Counted from the stretch's first letter, positions 24,284 through 33,520 are shown. The stretch is 64,000 nucleotides of DNA from CALZKI01 sp045124055 (GCA_045124055.1 JBGVKZ010000045.1:1-64000); one strand, 5' to 3'. Numbers and translations are program-made. Notes: generated from the sequence alone by a model not told the origin.

Positions 24284-25048
24284 ATGAGAGAATCAATTCT
24301 AACAAAGCAAAGTTTTCGTTTGTTTGGAAAGGGATTTTCCGCAAATGCGTTGAAAATGATTGCACTTATTACAATGATAGTTGACCATTTTTCAGCAGTC
24401 ATTTACTTGTTCCTTCACAATGGAGGATATACGGTTGAATGGGGAATGGAGTTTGAACATTCGCTAAATCTCTATTATATTATGCGAAATATAGGTAGAT
24501 TTGCATTCCCGATTTTTTCTTTCTTTATTGTGGAAGGATATTTTCATACGAAAAGTCGGTTTAAGTATATGCGAAATCTTTTGATTTTTGCATTGATTTC
24601 AGAAGTGCCATATGACTTTTATTTTATGGGAGAACCTTTTTACTGGGGACAACAGAATGTATTTTTTACTTTAGCGATTGCACTGGGTGCTGTTTGGTTA
24701 ATAGATATTGTTAGACAGAAATTATTCTTTAGTGTTATTTTAAGAGTACTGTTACAGGTGCTGATTATCGCAGGTATGACGGTTTTGGCGAGAGTTTTAG
24801 TGACAGATTATACTTGTTTTGGTGTCTGGTTAGCGGTTATTTTCTATTATTATAGAGATACGAGATTACTGGGATGTATTATGGCAACGATTATCTTTTG
24901 TTCCCTTGTGCCTTGGGGATTCCCAGCATTTATTGCCTTGCTTTTCTATAATGGAGAACGTGGTAAAAATATGAAGTACTTCTATTATATCTTCTATCCG
25001 GCACATTTGATTTTGCTTGGTATAGTAAGAATATTAGGTGGAATATAA
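24284..25048 (+). CDS. TraX family integral membrane protein
   Basis: A 254-residue protein with about seven hydrophobic helices. The opening GFSANALKMIALITMIVDH and GRFAFPIFSFFIVEGYFHTKS are the signatures of the TraX family, which modifies the conjugative pilin in F plasmids but is chromosomal and of unclear role in many Firmicutes. The ATG lies 6 bases after the radical SAM stop codon. No conjugation gene is present here, so a pilin role is unlikely. Confidence 0.85.
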   Translation: MRESILTKQSFRLFGKGFSANALKMIALITMIVDHFSAVIYLFLHNGGYTVEWGMEFEHSLNLYYIMRNIGRFAFPIFSFFIVEGYFHTKSRFKYMRNLLIFALISEVPYDFYFMGEPFYWGQQNVFFTLAIALGAVWLIDIVRQKLFFSVILRVLLQVLIIAGMTVLARVLVTDYTCFGVWLAVIFYYYRDTRLLGCIMATIIFCSLVPWGFPAFIALLFYNGERGKNMKYFYYIFYPAHLILLGIVRILGGI

Positions 25049-25066
25049 ATGAAATGGAGAAAATAA

Positions 25067-25939
25067 ATGAAATTATCAGAACTTATGAACAAAAAAATAC
25101 CAACCCTGTCTTTTGAGGTTTTTCCACCAAAGACAACCAGTGGTTATGAATCTGTGGAAAAAGCCACAGAGGAAATTGCAAAATTGCAACCAGATTTTAT
25201 GAGCGTAACGTATGGTGCAGGTGGTAGTACCAGTGATTTTACAGTTTCTATTGCCTCAAATATTCAAAATAACATGGGAGTAAATACTTTAGCCCATTTA
25301 ACTTGTGTGAAAGCAGATAAAAAGACGATTTTTGATACGTTGGACATTTTAAAGAAGAATAATATTGAGAATATTTTGGCACTTCGTGGAGATATTCCGG
25401 AAGGCTTTGACAGAGAAATGATGGATTATCAATATGCCAGTGAAATGATTAAAGATATCAAGGCATATGGAGACTTTTGTATCGGTGGTGCATGTTATCC
25501 AGAAGGTCATGTGGAATCATCTAATATGGAAGAAGATATTGCACACCTTAAATTGAAAGTGGAGGCAGGCTGCGAATTTTTAACAACACAGATGTTTTTT
25601 GATAACAATATTTTATACAACTATTTATATAAAATCAGAGAACGTGGTATTACAGTTCCAATCGTTGCGGGAATTATGCCTGTAACCAATGCAAAACAGA
25701 TTGTCAGAAGTTGCAAATTATCTGGTACATATTTGCCTCAGAGATTTAAGGCGATTGTAGACAGATTTGGTGAAAATCCAAATGCAATGAAGGAAGCCGG
25801 TATTGCCTACGCCACAGACCAGATTATTGATTTACTTGCCAATGGCGTAAATAATATTCACGTATATTCTATGAATAAGCCGGAAGTGGCAGCAGCTATT
25901 CAGAACAATTTAAAAGAAATTATGTCTTATCAGAGGTAG
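25067..25939 (+). CDS. metF: Methylenetetrahydrofolate reductase
   Basis: A 290-residue flavin-dependent TIM barrel that makes 5-methyltetrahydrofolate for methionine synthesis. LSFEVFPPKT holds the catalytic glutamate near the N-terminus. SVTYGAGGS, HLTCV, ILALRGDIP and TTQMFFDN are conserved. It sits 7 bases before the MetH activation gene, and with metH makes a full methyl-transfer unit. TGGAGAAAATA precedes the ATG. Confidence 0.95.
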   Translation: MKLSELMNKKIPTLSFEVFPPKTTSGYESVEKATEEIAKLQPDFMSVTYGAGGSTSDFTVSIASNIQNNMGVNTLAHLTCVKADKKTIFDTLDILKKNNIENILALRGDIPEGFDREMMDYQYASEMIKDIKAYGDFCIGGACYPEGHVESSNMEEDIAHLKLKVEAGCEFLTTQMFFDNNILYNYLYKIRERGITVPIVAGIMPVTNAKQIVRSCKLSGTYLPQRFKAIVDRFGENPNAMKEAGIAYATDQIIDLLANGVNNIHVYSMNKPEVAAAIQNNLKEIMSYQR

Positions 25940-25945
25940 AAAAAA

Positions 25946-26563
25946 GTGCAAACAGTTTTTACATATGAGCCGGATAAAAAGGCTCTTTTGGTAAAAAAAT
26001 CTGAAATCTATCGATATCTTGGCTATACAAAAAATGCCCCTGTGGGTGACAATGTGGAGGCAATGGTAGAGGAGATTTTGGAAAATGTGTTAGTAAACTC
26101 TAGACCAATGGTATGCTATAAAAGATTTTCCTTAGATTTTGATGAGGGAATCAATTTTGGCTTTATGAAGGTTCATAGTAAAGATTTAAAGGTCAATTTA
26201 ATGAACTGTCAGGAAGCCATTATTTTTGCAGCCACCATAGGTCTTTATACGGACGTACAGATAAAAAGAGAAAGTATTTTATCCCCAGCAAGAGCCTGTG
26301 TATATCAGGCGGTAGGGGCAGCGGTTATAGAGGAAGTTTGTGATACATTTAATGAGTTTATAAGGAAAAATGAGGCTTTAGAAGGAAATACTTTAAAGCC
26401 AAGATATAGTCCAGGATATGGAGATGTATCCCTTGAGGTGCAAAAGGATATTTTCAGGGAATTAGATTGTGCCAAAATGGCTGGGATTACCCTTTCGGAC
26501 TCTTTGCATATGATTCCGGAAAAGTCTGTAACTGCCATTATTGGAATTGTAAAAGAAAAATAG
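25946..26563 (+). CDS. MetH reactivation-domain protein (free-standing)
   Basis: A 205-residue protein equivalent to the C-terminal activation domain of cobalamin-dependent methionine synthase, which re-methylates the oxidised corrinoid using S-adenosylmethionine and reducing power. RYSPGYGDVSLEVQ carries the diagnostic RxSPGYGD motif. The start is GTG 25946, six bases after metF. The downstream MetH ends after its cobalamin domain, so the activation function is supplied in trans by this protein. Confidence 0.85.
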   Translation: MQTVFTYEPDKKALLVKKSEIYRYLGYTKNAPVGDNVEAMVEEILENVLVNSRPMVCYKRFSLDFDEGINFGFMKVHSKDLKVNLMNCQEAIIFAATIGLYTDVQIKRESILSPARACVYQAVGAAVIEEVCDTFNEFIRKNEALEGNTLKPRYSPGYGDVSLEVQKDIFRELDCAKMAGITLSDSLHMIPEKSVTAIIGIVKEK

Positions 26564-26570
26564 TAGGAAA

Positions 26571-26589
26571 AGGCGAAGAAACTTCGCCT
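26571..26589 (+). promoter_or_regulatory. Hairpin between the activation gene and metH
   Basis: AGGCGAAG, a three-base AAA loop and CTTCGCCT form a perfect 8-bp stem directly before the AAGGAG ribosome site of metH. There is no T run, so it is not a terminator. It may stabilise the metH end of a processed transcript. Confidence 0.5.
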
Positions 26590-26604
26590 CATAAGGAGAA
26601 AAAA

Positions 26605-29064
26605 ATGACACTGCTTGATAAAATCAAAAAAGGATTTGTATATTTTGATGGTGGCTATGGCACTATTTTGCAGGCCAAGGGATTAAAACCGGGGGAATTA
26701 CCGGAAACTTATAATATTTTGCATCCAGAAATGGTAACGGACATTCATTATCAGTATCTTTTAGCAGGTAGTCAGATTTTAAAGGCAAATACGTTTGGTT
26801 GTAATGCACTCAAATTCTCTATGGAAGGTGAAATGTCTCTTGAAAATTTGGTGAGGGCAGCCATAGACAATGCAAAAAAGGCGATTGTAAAAGCAGGAAA
26901 AGTACAGGGAGAAGATGCTTATATAGCTCTGGATTTAGGTCCAACTGGAAAACTGTTAGAGCCTCTTGGGGATTTGCCATTTGAAAAAGCGGTTAGTTTA
27001 TATGCCAATGTAACTAAAATCGGTGTAGAATGTGGTGTAGATTGCGTTTTAATCGAAACAATGAACGATGGATACGAAGCAAAAGCGGCAGTGCTTGGGG
27101 TAAAGGAGAACTGTGATTTACCTGTTTTTGTTACAACGGTATATGACGAAAGCGGAAAGTCATTAACCGGTAGTGGAGCAAAAAATATGGTGGCACTTTT
27201 AGAGGGATTAGGCGTAGATGCCTTAGGCTTAAATTGTAGCCTTGGACCAAAGAAGATGTTACCGATTGTTCAGGAAATCTGTGAAAATGCTTCGATTCCT
27301 GTGATTGCCAATCCCAATGCTGGTTTACCAAAGGTGGAAGATGGTAAGACGATTTTTGAAGTGGACGCAGAAGAATTTGCAGAGGATATGAAAGAGCTTG
27401 TAGAGGCAGGCGTGCGAATATTGGGAGGCTGCTGTGGAACCACGCCTTCCCATATTGAGACGATGATAAATGCAGTATCTAAGTTAGAGCCAAAACCACT
27501 TATAGAAAAAAATGCTACGGTGATTTCTTCTTATTCTAAGATAGTTACTTTTGGAGAAAAACCTATTCTGATTGGCGAAAGAATCAATCCTACGGGAAAA
27601 AGCAAGTTTAAACAGGCTTTAAGAGACCATGATATAGAGTATATCTTGAAAGAGGGTTTTGCACAGGCGGATAAAAAAGTTCAGGTATTAGATGTTAACT
27701 TAGGACTTCCGGAAATAGATGAAGTTGCGATGCTGGAAGAAGTGGTTGTGAAACTTCAGAGCGTTTTGGATTTACCGCTTCAAATTGATACTTCTGACCC
27801 GGTAGCTTTGGAAAGAGCTTTGCGTTTATACAATGGGAAAGCACTTATTAATTCTGTCAATGGAAAAGAAGAAAGTATGAACAGCGTATTCCCACTGGTA
27901 AAAAAATACGGTGGTGTGGTAGTTGCACTTACATTAGATGAAAGTGGTATTCCAGAAACCGTAGAAGGCAGACTTGCCATAGCAAAACGTATTTATGAGA
28001 AAGCAGCAGAGTATGGAATTGGGAAAAAAGATATTCTTGTAGATGTTTTGACGATGTCTATCAGTACAGACGGACAGGCAGCAAACACGACCCTTGACGC
28101 TGTGGCAGGAATTAAAGAGCGTTTTGGTGGCAAGACCATATTGGGTGTTTCCAATGTATCCTTTGGCTTGCCAAATAGAGATTATGTGAATGCGGTCTTT
28201 TTTGCTAATGCGATGGAGAGAGGCTTAAATGCTGCAATTATGAATCCAAATTCTTTGGATATGTTAAAGGCTTATTATGCTTTCTGTGCATTAAAAGGTT
28301 ATGATGATAGATGCGTAGATTATGTGCAATTTGCAACCCAAATGGCACCAGCTATGACTTTGGCTGTAACAGGTAATGTCGCAACAAATAGTACTGTGGA
28401 GCAAAATGGTAGCAAAGCATCGGACGGTAGTACAGAAAGCGTCTCTGTATTGATGCAGTCTATTATAAAAGGTATGAAAGAGGCTTCTGTAAATGCCACA
28501 AGGCAGGTGCTTGCGGAGGGAAAAGAAGCTTTTGATGTGATTCAGAAGGAAATCATTCCTGCCTTAGATGTAGTAGGAAAAGGCTTTGAAAAGAAAACTA
28601 TCTTTTTACCACAGTTATTAATGAGTGCAGAAGCGGCAACCTCTGCCTTTGAAGTAATTAAATCGACTCTTGGGAAAAAAGGTGAGAATACAAAGGTAAA
28701 AGGTAAGATTGTTTTAGCCACAGTAAAAGGTGATATTCATGATATTGGCAAAAATATTGTGAAAGTACTTTTAGAAAATTATGGCTATGAGGTTATTGAT
28801 TTGGGAAAAGATGTACCAAAGGAGGCTATTGTTGAGGCAGTTGTCAAGCATCAAATTACTTTGGTAGGTTTAAGTGCTTTAATGACAACCACTGTACCCA
28901 GTATGGAAGAAGCGATTCAGGAGCTTAGAAAGGTAGCTCCAGAATGTAAAGTGGTCGTAGGTGGTGCTGTTTTAACACAGGAATATGCGGATATGATTCA
29001 GGCAGATGCATATTGTAAAGATGCGATGGAGACGGTACGATATGCGGAGAGTATGTTTGGGTAA
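26605..29064 (+). CDS. metH: Cobalamin-dependent methionine synthase (without activation domain)
   Basis: An 819-residue MetH. Residues about 1-290 are the homocysteine domain with zinc cysteines (LGLNCS and GGCCGTTPSHI). About 310-575 is the pterin domain (ILIGERINPTGKSKFKQAL). About 600-690 is the helical cap, and about 690-819 is the cobalamin domain with the ligand motif KGDIHDIGKN. The usual fourth, activation domain is absent and is replaced by the gene just upstream. Start 26605 has TAAGGAG 8 bases before it; a longer in-frame extension overlaps the upstream gene and is rejected. This is the last gene of the run. Confidence 0.95.
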   Translation: MTLLDKIKKGFVYFDGGYGTILQAKGLKPGELPETYNILHPEMVTDIHYQYLLAGSQILKANTFGCNALKFSMEGEMSLENLVRAAIDNAKKAIVKAGKVQGEDAYIALDLGPTGKLLEPLGDLPFEKAVSLYANVTKIGVECGVDCVLIETMNDGYEAKAAVLGVKENCDLPVFVTTVYDESGKSLTGSGAKNMVALLEGLGVDALGLNCSLGPKKMLPIVQEICENASIPVIANPNAGLPKVEDGKTIFEVDAEEFAEDMKELVEAGVRILGGCCGTTPSHIETMINAVSKLEPKPLIEKNATVISSYSKIVTFGEKPILIGERINPTGKSKFKQALRDHDIEYILKEGFAQADKKVQVLDVNLGLPEIDEVAMLEEVVVKLQSVLDLPLQIDTSDPVALERALRLYNGKALINSVNGKEESMNSVFPLVKKYGGVVVALTLDESGIPETVEGRLAIAKRIYEKAAEYGIGKKDILVDVLTMSISTDGQAANTTLDAVAGIKERFGGKTILGVSNVSFGLPNRDYVNAVFFANAMERGLNAAIMNPNSLDMLKAYYAFCALKGYDDRCVDYVQFATQMAPAMTLAVTGNVATNSTVEQNGSKASDGSTESVSVLMQSIIKGMKEASVNATRQVLAEGKEAFDVIQKEIIPALDVVGKGFEKKTIFLPQLLMSAEAATSAFEVIKSTLGKKGENTKVKGKIVLATVKGDIHDIGKNIVKVLLENYGYEVIDLGKDVPKEAIVEAVVKHQITLVGLSALMTTTVPSMEEAIQELRKVAPECKVVVGGAVLTQEYADMIQADAYCKDAMETVRYAESMFG

Positions 29065-29111
29065 AAAGAAGAAAAAATTCTCTTTTTTAAAAAAGTGCTT
29101 GCTTTATTATG

Positions 29112-29194
29112 TATAATGGTATACAATTACTTCGGACAAAGGCGTCTAGTAGGAATGTAACATTATACATTCCTGTTAGTTGTCCTTTTTTTTT
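29112..29194 (+). ncRNA. Candidate small RNA or orphan terminator hairpin upstream of gdhA
   Basis: TATAAT (29112-29117) could start a transcript near 29124. It would be almost entirely a two-part stem: GGACAA pairs with TTGTCC and encloses AGGAATGTA/TACATTCCT (29134-29185), followed by nine T residues. No reading frame is present and no good -35 box is seen. It could instead be the terminator of metH or an attenuator for gdhA. Confidence 0.5.
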
Positions 29195-29270
29195 AACCGG
29201 AGTGAAATATACATAACATTTTCGGTAAAAAATCAAATATAGTTGTAATCAAACGAGGGAGGATATGATT

Positions 29271-30617
29271 ATGTCATATGTTGATGAAGTCTACGCTAAA
29301 GTCGTAGAAAAAAACCCAGCTCAGCCAGAATTTCATCAGGCTGTAAAAGAGGTATTAGAATCATTACGTGTTGTAATTGAAGCTAATGAAGAAGAGTACA
29401 AAAGAGATGCATTACTTGAGAGAATTGTTACACCAGAAAGACAGCTTTTATTCAGAGTACCATGGGTAGATGATAAAGGTCAGGTTCAGGTAAACAATGG
29501 TTACCGTGTTCAGTTCAATAGTGCTATTGGACCATACAAGGGAGGTCTTAGATTACACCCTTCAGTAAACATCGGTATTATTAAATTCTTAGGATTTGAA
29601 CAGATTTTCAAGAACTCCTTAACAGGACTTCCAATCGGTGGTGGTAAAGGTGGTTCTGACTTTGACCCTAAGGGAAAATCAGATAGAGAAGTTATGGCAT
29701 TCTGCCAGAGCTTTATGACAGAATTACACAAATACATTGGTGCTGACACAGACGTTCCAGCAGGTGACATCGGAACAGGTGCAAGAGAAATCGGTTATAT
29801 GTATGGTCAGTACAAGAGATTAACAGGTCTTTACGAAGGCGTTTTAACAGGTAAAGGATTGAGCTACGGTGGTTCTTTAGCTAGAACAGAAGCTACTGGT
29901 TATGGTTTATTATACTTAACACAGGAAATGCTCAAATGCAATGGCATTGATATTGCAGGTAAAACAGTTGCTGTTTCAGGTTCTGGTAACGTTGCTATTT
30001 ACGCTACACAGAAAGCACAGCAGTTAGGTGCTAAAGTTGTTACAGTTTCAGATTCAACAGGTTGGATTTATGACCCAGAAGGAATTGATGTAGCACTTTT
30101 AAAAGAAGTAAAAGAAGTAAAACGTGCTCGTTTAACAGAATATGCAGCAGCTAGACCAAGTGCACAGTATCACGACAAAGCAGCAGAAGGCACAAATCAG
30201 TGGTCAGTAAAAGTTGATATTGCTCTTCCATGTGCAACTCAGAACGAATTGAACCTTGATGATGCAAAAGCATTAGTTGCAAATGGTGTTATTGCAGTTG
30301 CAGAAGGTGCTAATATGCCTACAACTATGGAAGCAACAGAATACTTCCAGGCAAACAAAGTATTATTCTGCCCAGGTAAAGCTGCAAACGCAGGTGGTGT
30401 TGCTACATCAGCACTTGAAATGAGCCAGAACAGTGAAAGACTTAGCTGGACATTTGAAGAAGTTGACTCTAAATTACAGACAATTATGGTTAACATCTTC
30501 CACAATCTTGATGATGCTGCGAAGAAATATGGTATGGAAGGCAACTATGTTGCTGGTGCTAACATCGCAGGTTTCTTGAAGGTAGCAGATGCTATGAAAG
30601 CTCAGGGAATCGTATAA
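29271..30617 (+). CDS. gdhA: NADP-type glutamate dehydrogenase
   Basis: A 448-residue glutamate dehydrogenase joining ammonium and 2-oxoglutarate. The N-terminal half has QVNNGYRVQFNSAIGPYKGGLRLHPSVN with its substrate lysine, and LPIGGGKGGSDFDPKGK with the catalytic lysine. The Rossmann half has VAVSGSGNVAIYATQKA. Length is typical. ATG 29271 is preferred over ATG 29265 because GGGAGG ends at 29262, giving normal spacing only to the second. Codon use is strongly biased, as expected for an abundant enzyme. Confidence 0.95.
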   Translation: MSYVDEVYAKVVEKNPAQPEFHQAVKEVLESLRVVIEANEEEYKRDALLERIVTPERQLLFRVPWVDDKGQVQVNNGYRVQFNSAIGPYKGGLRLHPSVNIGIIKFLGFEQIFKNSLTGLPIGGGKGGSDFDPKGKSDREVMAFCQSFMTELHKYIGADTDVPAGDIGTGAREIGYMYGQYKRLTGLYEGVLTGKGLSYGGSLARTEATGYGLLYLTQEMLKCNGIDIAGKTVAVSGSGNVAIYATQKAQQLGAKVVTVSDSTGWIYDPEGIDVALLKEVKEVKRARLTEYAAARPSAQYHDKAAEGTNQWSVKVDIALPCATQNELNLDDAKALVANGVIAVAEGANMPTTMEATEYFQANKVLFCPGKAANAGGVATSALEMSQNSERLSWTFEEVDSKLQTIMVNIFHNLDDAAKKYGMEGNYVAGANIAGFLKVADAMKAQGIV

Positions 30618-30640
30618 CGCATTATTATTCCAAAAGTGAG

Positions 30641-30685
30641 AACCCTACACATTGCGGGAAACCGTAAAAGTGTAGGGTTTTTTTA
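30641..30685 (+). terminator. Terminator after gdhA
   Basis: AACCCTACAC pairs with GTGTAGGGTT around an inner small stem (TGCGG/CCGTA), followed by seven T. Confidence 0.85.
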
Positions 30686-30736
30686 GATAACTAGGGGACA
30701 AGAATGATAAAACCTTGCATTTCACCAAAACAGGTT

Positions 30737-30764
30737 GCAACTTAGCCTTGACACATCGCAACTT
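30737..30764 (+). promoter_or_regulatory. Direct repeats, likely LytTR binding sites
   Basis: GCAACTT occurs at 30737 and again at 30758, exactly 21 bp apart. A related AACCTTGCAT lies at 30711. Two-turn spacing on one DNA face, just upstream of the -35 box, is the layout used by LytTR-domain activators. The operon encodes a LytTR protein, so autoregulation is likely. Confidence 0.55.
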
Positions 30765-30777
30765 GCATTCCCACCTA

Positions 30778-30806
30778 TTGAATCCCAAGATAGTACTTGT
30801 TATGAT
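30778..30806 (+). promoter_or_regulatory. Promoter of the ABC exporter/LytTR operon
   Basis: TTGAAT (30778-30783), 17 bases, TATGAT (30801-30806). The second LytTR-type repeat ends 14 bases before the -35 box. Confidence 0.65.
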
Positions 30807-30845
30807 GCTTTCAGAACGGAAAACAAACCGAAATGGAGGAACATA

Positions 30846-31715
30846 ATGAGTATTATCAAAGTGCAAAATCTTACAAAAAAATATGGCGATATTACCGCTG
30901 TCAATCACGTATCCTTTGAGGTAGAAAAAGGAACAATGCTTGGCTTTTTAGGCATAAATGGTGCCGGAAAAACAACCGTAATCAATATGTTGGCAACCCT
31001 GTTAAGAGCCGATGAAGGTCAGGTCACTATCTGTGACAAAATACTGGGAAAAAACGACCAGGAAATTCGTAGAAAAATCGGAATTGTTTATCAGCAAAAT
31101 TGCCTAGATGATATTTTAACGGTAAAAGAGAACCTGATTTGTAGAGGTATTTTACACGGTGCGAGTAAAAAGGAAGCCGAAGAACAATTAAAACGTCTGA
31201 GCGAAATTTTAAAACTAGATGAAATTATAAAAAAACAATATAAAACTCTTTCTGGAGGACAAAAACGAAGATGTGAAATTGCGGCTGCACTGATGCACAC
31301 ACCAGAAATTTTGTTTTTAGATGAGCCGACTACCGGTCTTGACCCAGCCACACGCGTAGATGTTTGGAACACTGTTAAAGCGTTGCAACAAAGTGAGAAA
31401 ATGACCGTTTTTCTTACGACTCACTATATGGAAGAAGCCGCAAGTGCAGATAATATCATTATTTTAGACCATGGAAATATCATTACCCAGGGAACTCCCT
31501 TTGCACTAAAGGAAAAATATGCAATGGATAAATTGAAACTTTACTACAAAGATGGTGAAACGAAAGAGATGGGGATTCCTACGACTTTAAAGGCATTACC
31601 AATCCTAGAGGAAATTAGGGATAAACTCAGTGGATTTGAAGTGATTCAGGGCAATATGGACGATGTATTTTTGAATGCTGTGGGAAAAGTATTGAATGCG
31701 GAAGGAGAGAAATAG
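30846..31715 (+). CDS. ABC transporter ATP-binding protein (ABC-2 exporter type)
   Basis: A 289-residue ATPase of the drug/antibiotic export class. The Walker A is GINGAGKTT (about residues 39-47), the signature LSGGQKRR, the Walker B LFLDEPTTGLDP and the H-loop TTHYMEEA. A C-terminal extension after residue 220 is typical of NatA/DrrA-like ATPases. Start 30846 follows TGGAGGAAC. It lies two bases before the permease gene and begins a four-gene operon regulated by its own LytTR protein. Confidence 0.92.
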   Translation: MSIIKVQNLTKKYGDITAVNHVSFEVEKGTMLGFLGINGAGKTTVINMLATLLRADEGQVTICDKILGKNDQEIRRKIGIVYQQNCLDDILTVKENLICRGILHGASKKEAEEQLKRLSEILKLDEIIKKQYKTLSGGQKRRCEIAAALMHTPEILFLDEPTTGLDPATRVDVWNTVKALQQSEKMTVFLTTHYMEEAASADNIIILDHGNIITQGTPFALKEKYAMDKLKLYYKDGETKEMGIPTTLKALPILEEIRDKLSGFEVIQGNMDDVFLNAVGKVLNAEGEK

Positions 31716-31717
31716 AT

Positions 31718-32629
31718 ATGCAACAATTTATGGCAATTATGGGACGTAACCTAAAGATGTATTTTCGAGATAGAGGAGCTGTGTTTTTTTCACTCCTTTC
31801 TATGCTGATTGTAATTTGTCTGATGGTGTTTTTTCTAGGTGATATGAGTACGGAAAGTGTCGTAAACATTCTGGGGAAAATTCCGGGGAGGGATACATCT
31901 CATGATGAGAAAAATGCGGAACTACTAATTTTAACTTGGACTTTTGCAGGAATTATTTCGATTAACGCCGTAACCGTTACTTTAGCGGTATATTCCATTA
32001 TGATTAAAGATAGAGTCAATGGAAAATTAAACTCTATTTACACAGCACCAGTAGGTCGTGGTATTATTGCAACAGCATACATAGCGACTTCTTGGATAGC
32101 ATCGATTATAGTATGTACGATTACACTTTTGCTTACGGAAATTTATGGAGTGATAAAAGGGTTAGAATTTTATTCTGTTTCGACTCATTTAGAGTTATTT
32201 GGAATGATTATGCTCAATTCGTTTGTTTACGCAGCATTTATGTATGTTATGGCAGTTTCTATCAAAACCGAAGGAGCATGGACTGGCTTTGGAACAGTAG
32301 TAGGTACCCTCGTCGGCTTCCTCGGTGCAATTTATATTCCAATCGGGTCCCTTTCTGACACCGTAGGCAATTTACTAAAATGCACACCAGTTATTTACGG
32401 AACGGCGATGTTTCGAAAGGTTATGACAAAAGATATTTTGGAAGAAGCATTCCAGGGTGTTCCTAGAGAAGTCATCAGTGAGTACAATAAGGCGATGGGA
32501 ATTGAATTAGAAGTATTTGGGAAAAACCTTGATAATATAGAACAATGGCTCATTTTATTTGTCTGTGGTATAATATTCCTTGTTCTTGGAATTGGAATTT
32601 TAAAATATGGCAAAAAGACCGATAGATAA
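31718..32629 (+). CDS. ABC-2 type permease
   Basis: A 303-residue membrane protein with an N-terminal span (RGAVFFSLLSMLIVICLMVFF), an extracytoplasmic stretch, and five further hydrophobic helices up to residue 300. It is the membrane half of the exporter encoded just upstream. No substrate can be read from sequence. The pattern of one ATPase and one permease next to a LytTR/DUF3021 pair is frequent in Firmicutes and often linked with export or self-protection. Confidence 0.88.
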   Translation: MQQFMAIMGRNLKMYFRDRGAVFFSLLSMLIVICLMVFFLGDMSTESVVNILGKIPGRDTSHDEKNAELLILTWTFAGIISINAVTVTLAVYSIMIKDRVNGKLNSIYTAPVGRGIIATAYIATSWIASIIVCTITLLLTEIYGVIKGLEFYSVSTHLELFGMIMLNSFVYAAFMYVMAVSIKTEGAWTGFGTVVGTLVGFLGAIYIPIGSLSDTVGNLLKCTPVIYGTAMFRKVMTKDILEEAFQGVPREVISEYNKAMGIELEVFGKNLDNIEQWLILFVCGIIFLVLGIGILKYGKKTDR

Positions 32630-32641
32630 TCAGGAGAAAGT

Positions 32642-33079
32642 ATGAAAATTACAATCGAAGCAAAAGCACCAGGTGAGGAAGATGAAATCATCGTTCGTTG
32701 TAACCAGCTGGATGATAAACTTATGAATTTAATTTATTCCATAAAGTCCGGTCAGGAAAATATAACAGGATACTTGGAAGATAAAATTATAAAGCTTGTG
32801 CCAAAGGAAGTTTACTATTTTGAGTCCGTAGATAATAAAACCTTTGCTTATACGGCTAAAGGTGTATACGAGATTCATAAAAAGTTATATGAAATTGAAA
32901 AAGAATATGTGAATACGGATTTTCTCCGCATATCCAAATCAGTTATTGTCAATGTAGCAAAAATTGCGTACATAAGACCTATTTTTAATAGTCGATTTGA
33001 GGCAAAACTGAAAAATGATGAAAAGGTCGTTATTTCAAGGCAATATGTTGCAGACCTGAAGAAAAAGTTAGAGATATAG
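32642..33079 (+). CDS. LytTR-family DNA-binding regulator
   Basis: A 145-residue protein. The C-terminal 100 residues form a LytTR DNA-binding domain (KEVYYFESVDNKTFAYTA, FLRISKSVIVNVAKIAYI, and VISRQYVADLKKKL at the end). There is no receiver domain. Such stand-alone regulators are usually paired with a DUF3021 membrane protein, as here, which probably inhibits or controls them. The likely target is the repeat pair at 30737-30764. CAGGAGAAAG precedes the ATG. Confidence 0.9.
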   Translation: MKITIEAKAPGEEDEIIVRCNQLDDKLMNLIYSIKSGQENITGYLEDKIIKLVPKEVYYFESVDNKTFAYTAKGVYEIHKKLYEIEKEYVNTDFLRISKSVIVNVAKIAYIRPIFNSRFEAKLKNDEKVVISRQYVADLKKKLEI

Positions 33080-33090
33080 GAGGAAAAAAG

Positions 33091-33513
33091 ATGAAGCTGT
33101 TGAAGAAATTTTTACAATGGTATTTATATATTACGACCGGTATTTTAATTGTTACTTGTATTTGTTTTGCAATAGATGGCGTAGAGAGTTTACCGAAAGA
33201 AACTCTATGGCAAATTCTTTTATCTGGTTTTCTTACAACCCTTGTAACACTGTTATTTGCAATAGAAGACTGCATTGGCTGGAAAAAATTTATAATCAAA
33301 GGAGTTTTCCATTATCTGTCTTTAAGTGCAGTTATGATTGTGTGTGGTAACTGGTTTGGGTGGCTGAAACTGAATGCTGCCGGAATTATAATGATGCTCA
33401 TTGCCGTAGCGGTGGTTTATTTCATTGCATTTTGGACCTATTACATCGTAGATATGAGGCAGGCGGAAATAATTAACCAAAGATTGAAGGAAAAATATGG
33501 AAAAGAAGAATAA
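33091..33513 (+). CDS. DUF3021 family membrane protein
   Basis: A 140-residue protein with four hydrophobic helices and a charged C-terminal tail. Position directly after a LytTR regulator and the YYDRYF-less four-helix layout match the DUF3021 family, thought to control its LytTR partner at the membrane. AGGAGG precedes the ATG; a terminator follows. The family call rests on layout and context. Confidence 0.8.
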   Translation: MKLLKKFLQWYLYITTGILIVTCICFAIDGVESLPKETLWQILLSGFLTTLVTLLFAIEDCIGWKKFIIKGVFHYLSLSAVMIVCGNWFGWLKLNAAGIIMMLIAVAVVYFIAFWTYYIVDMRQAEIINQRLKEKYGKEE

Positions 33514-33520
33514 ATAGTAG

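Noticed and set aside
24284..25048. Conjugative element suggested by TraX
   Set aside because: No relaxase, type IV secretion or integrase genes are near; chromosomal TraX homologues are common in Firmicutes.
25049..25066. S-box or cobalamin riboswitch ahead of metF/metH
   Set aside because: Only 18 bases separate metF from the gene before it, and no riboswitch consensus is seen in the methionine gene run.
26467..26604. N-terminal extension of metH to 26467
   Set aside because: Overlaps the activation-protein gene in another frame; a good ribosome site supports 26605.
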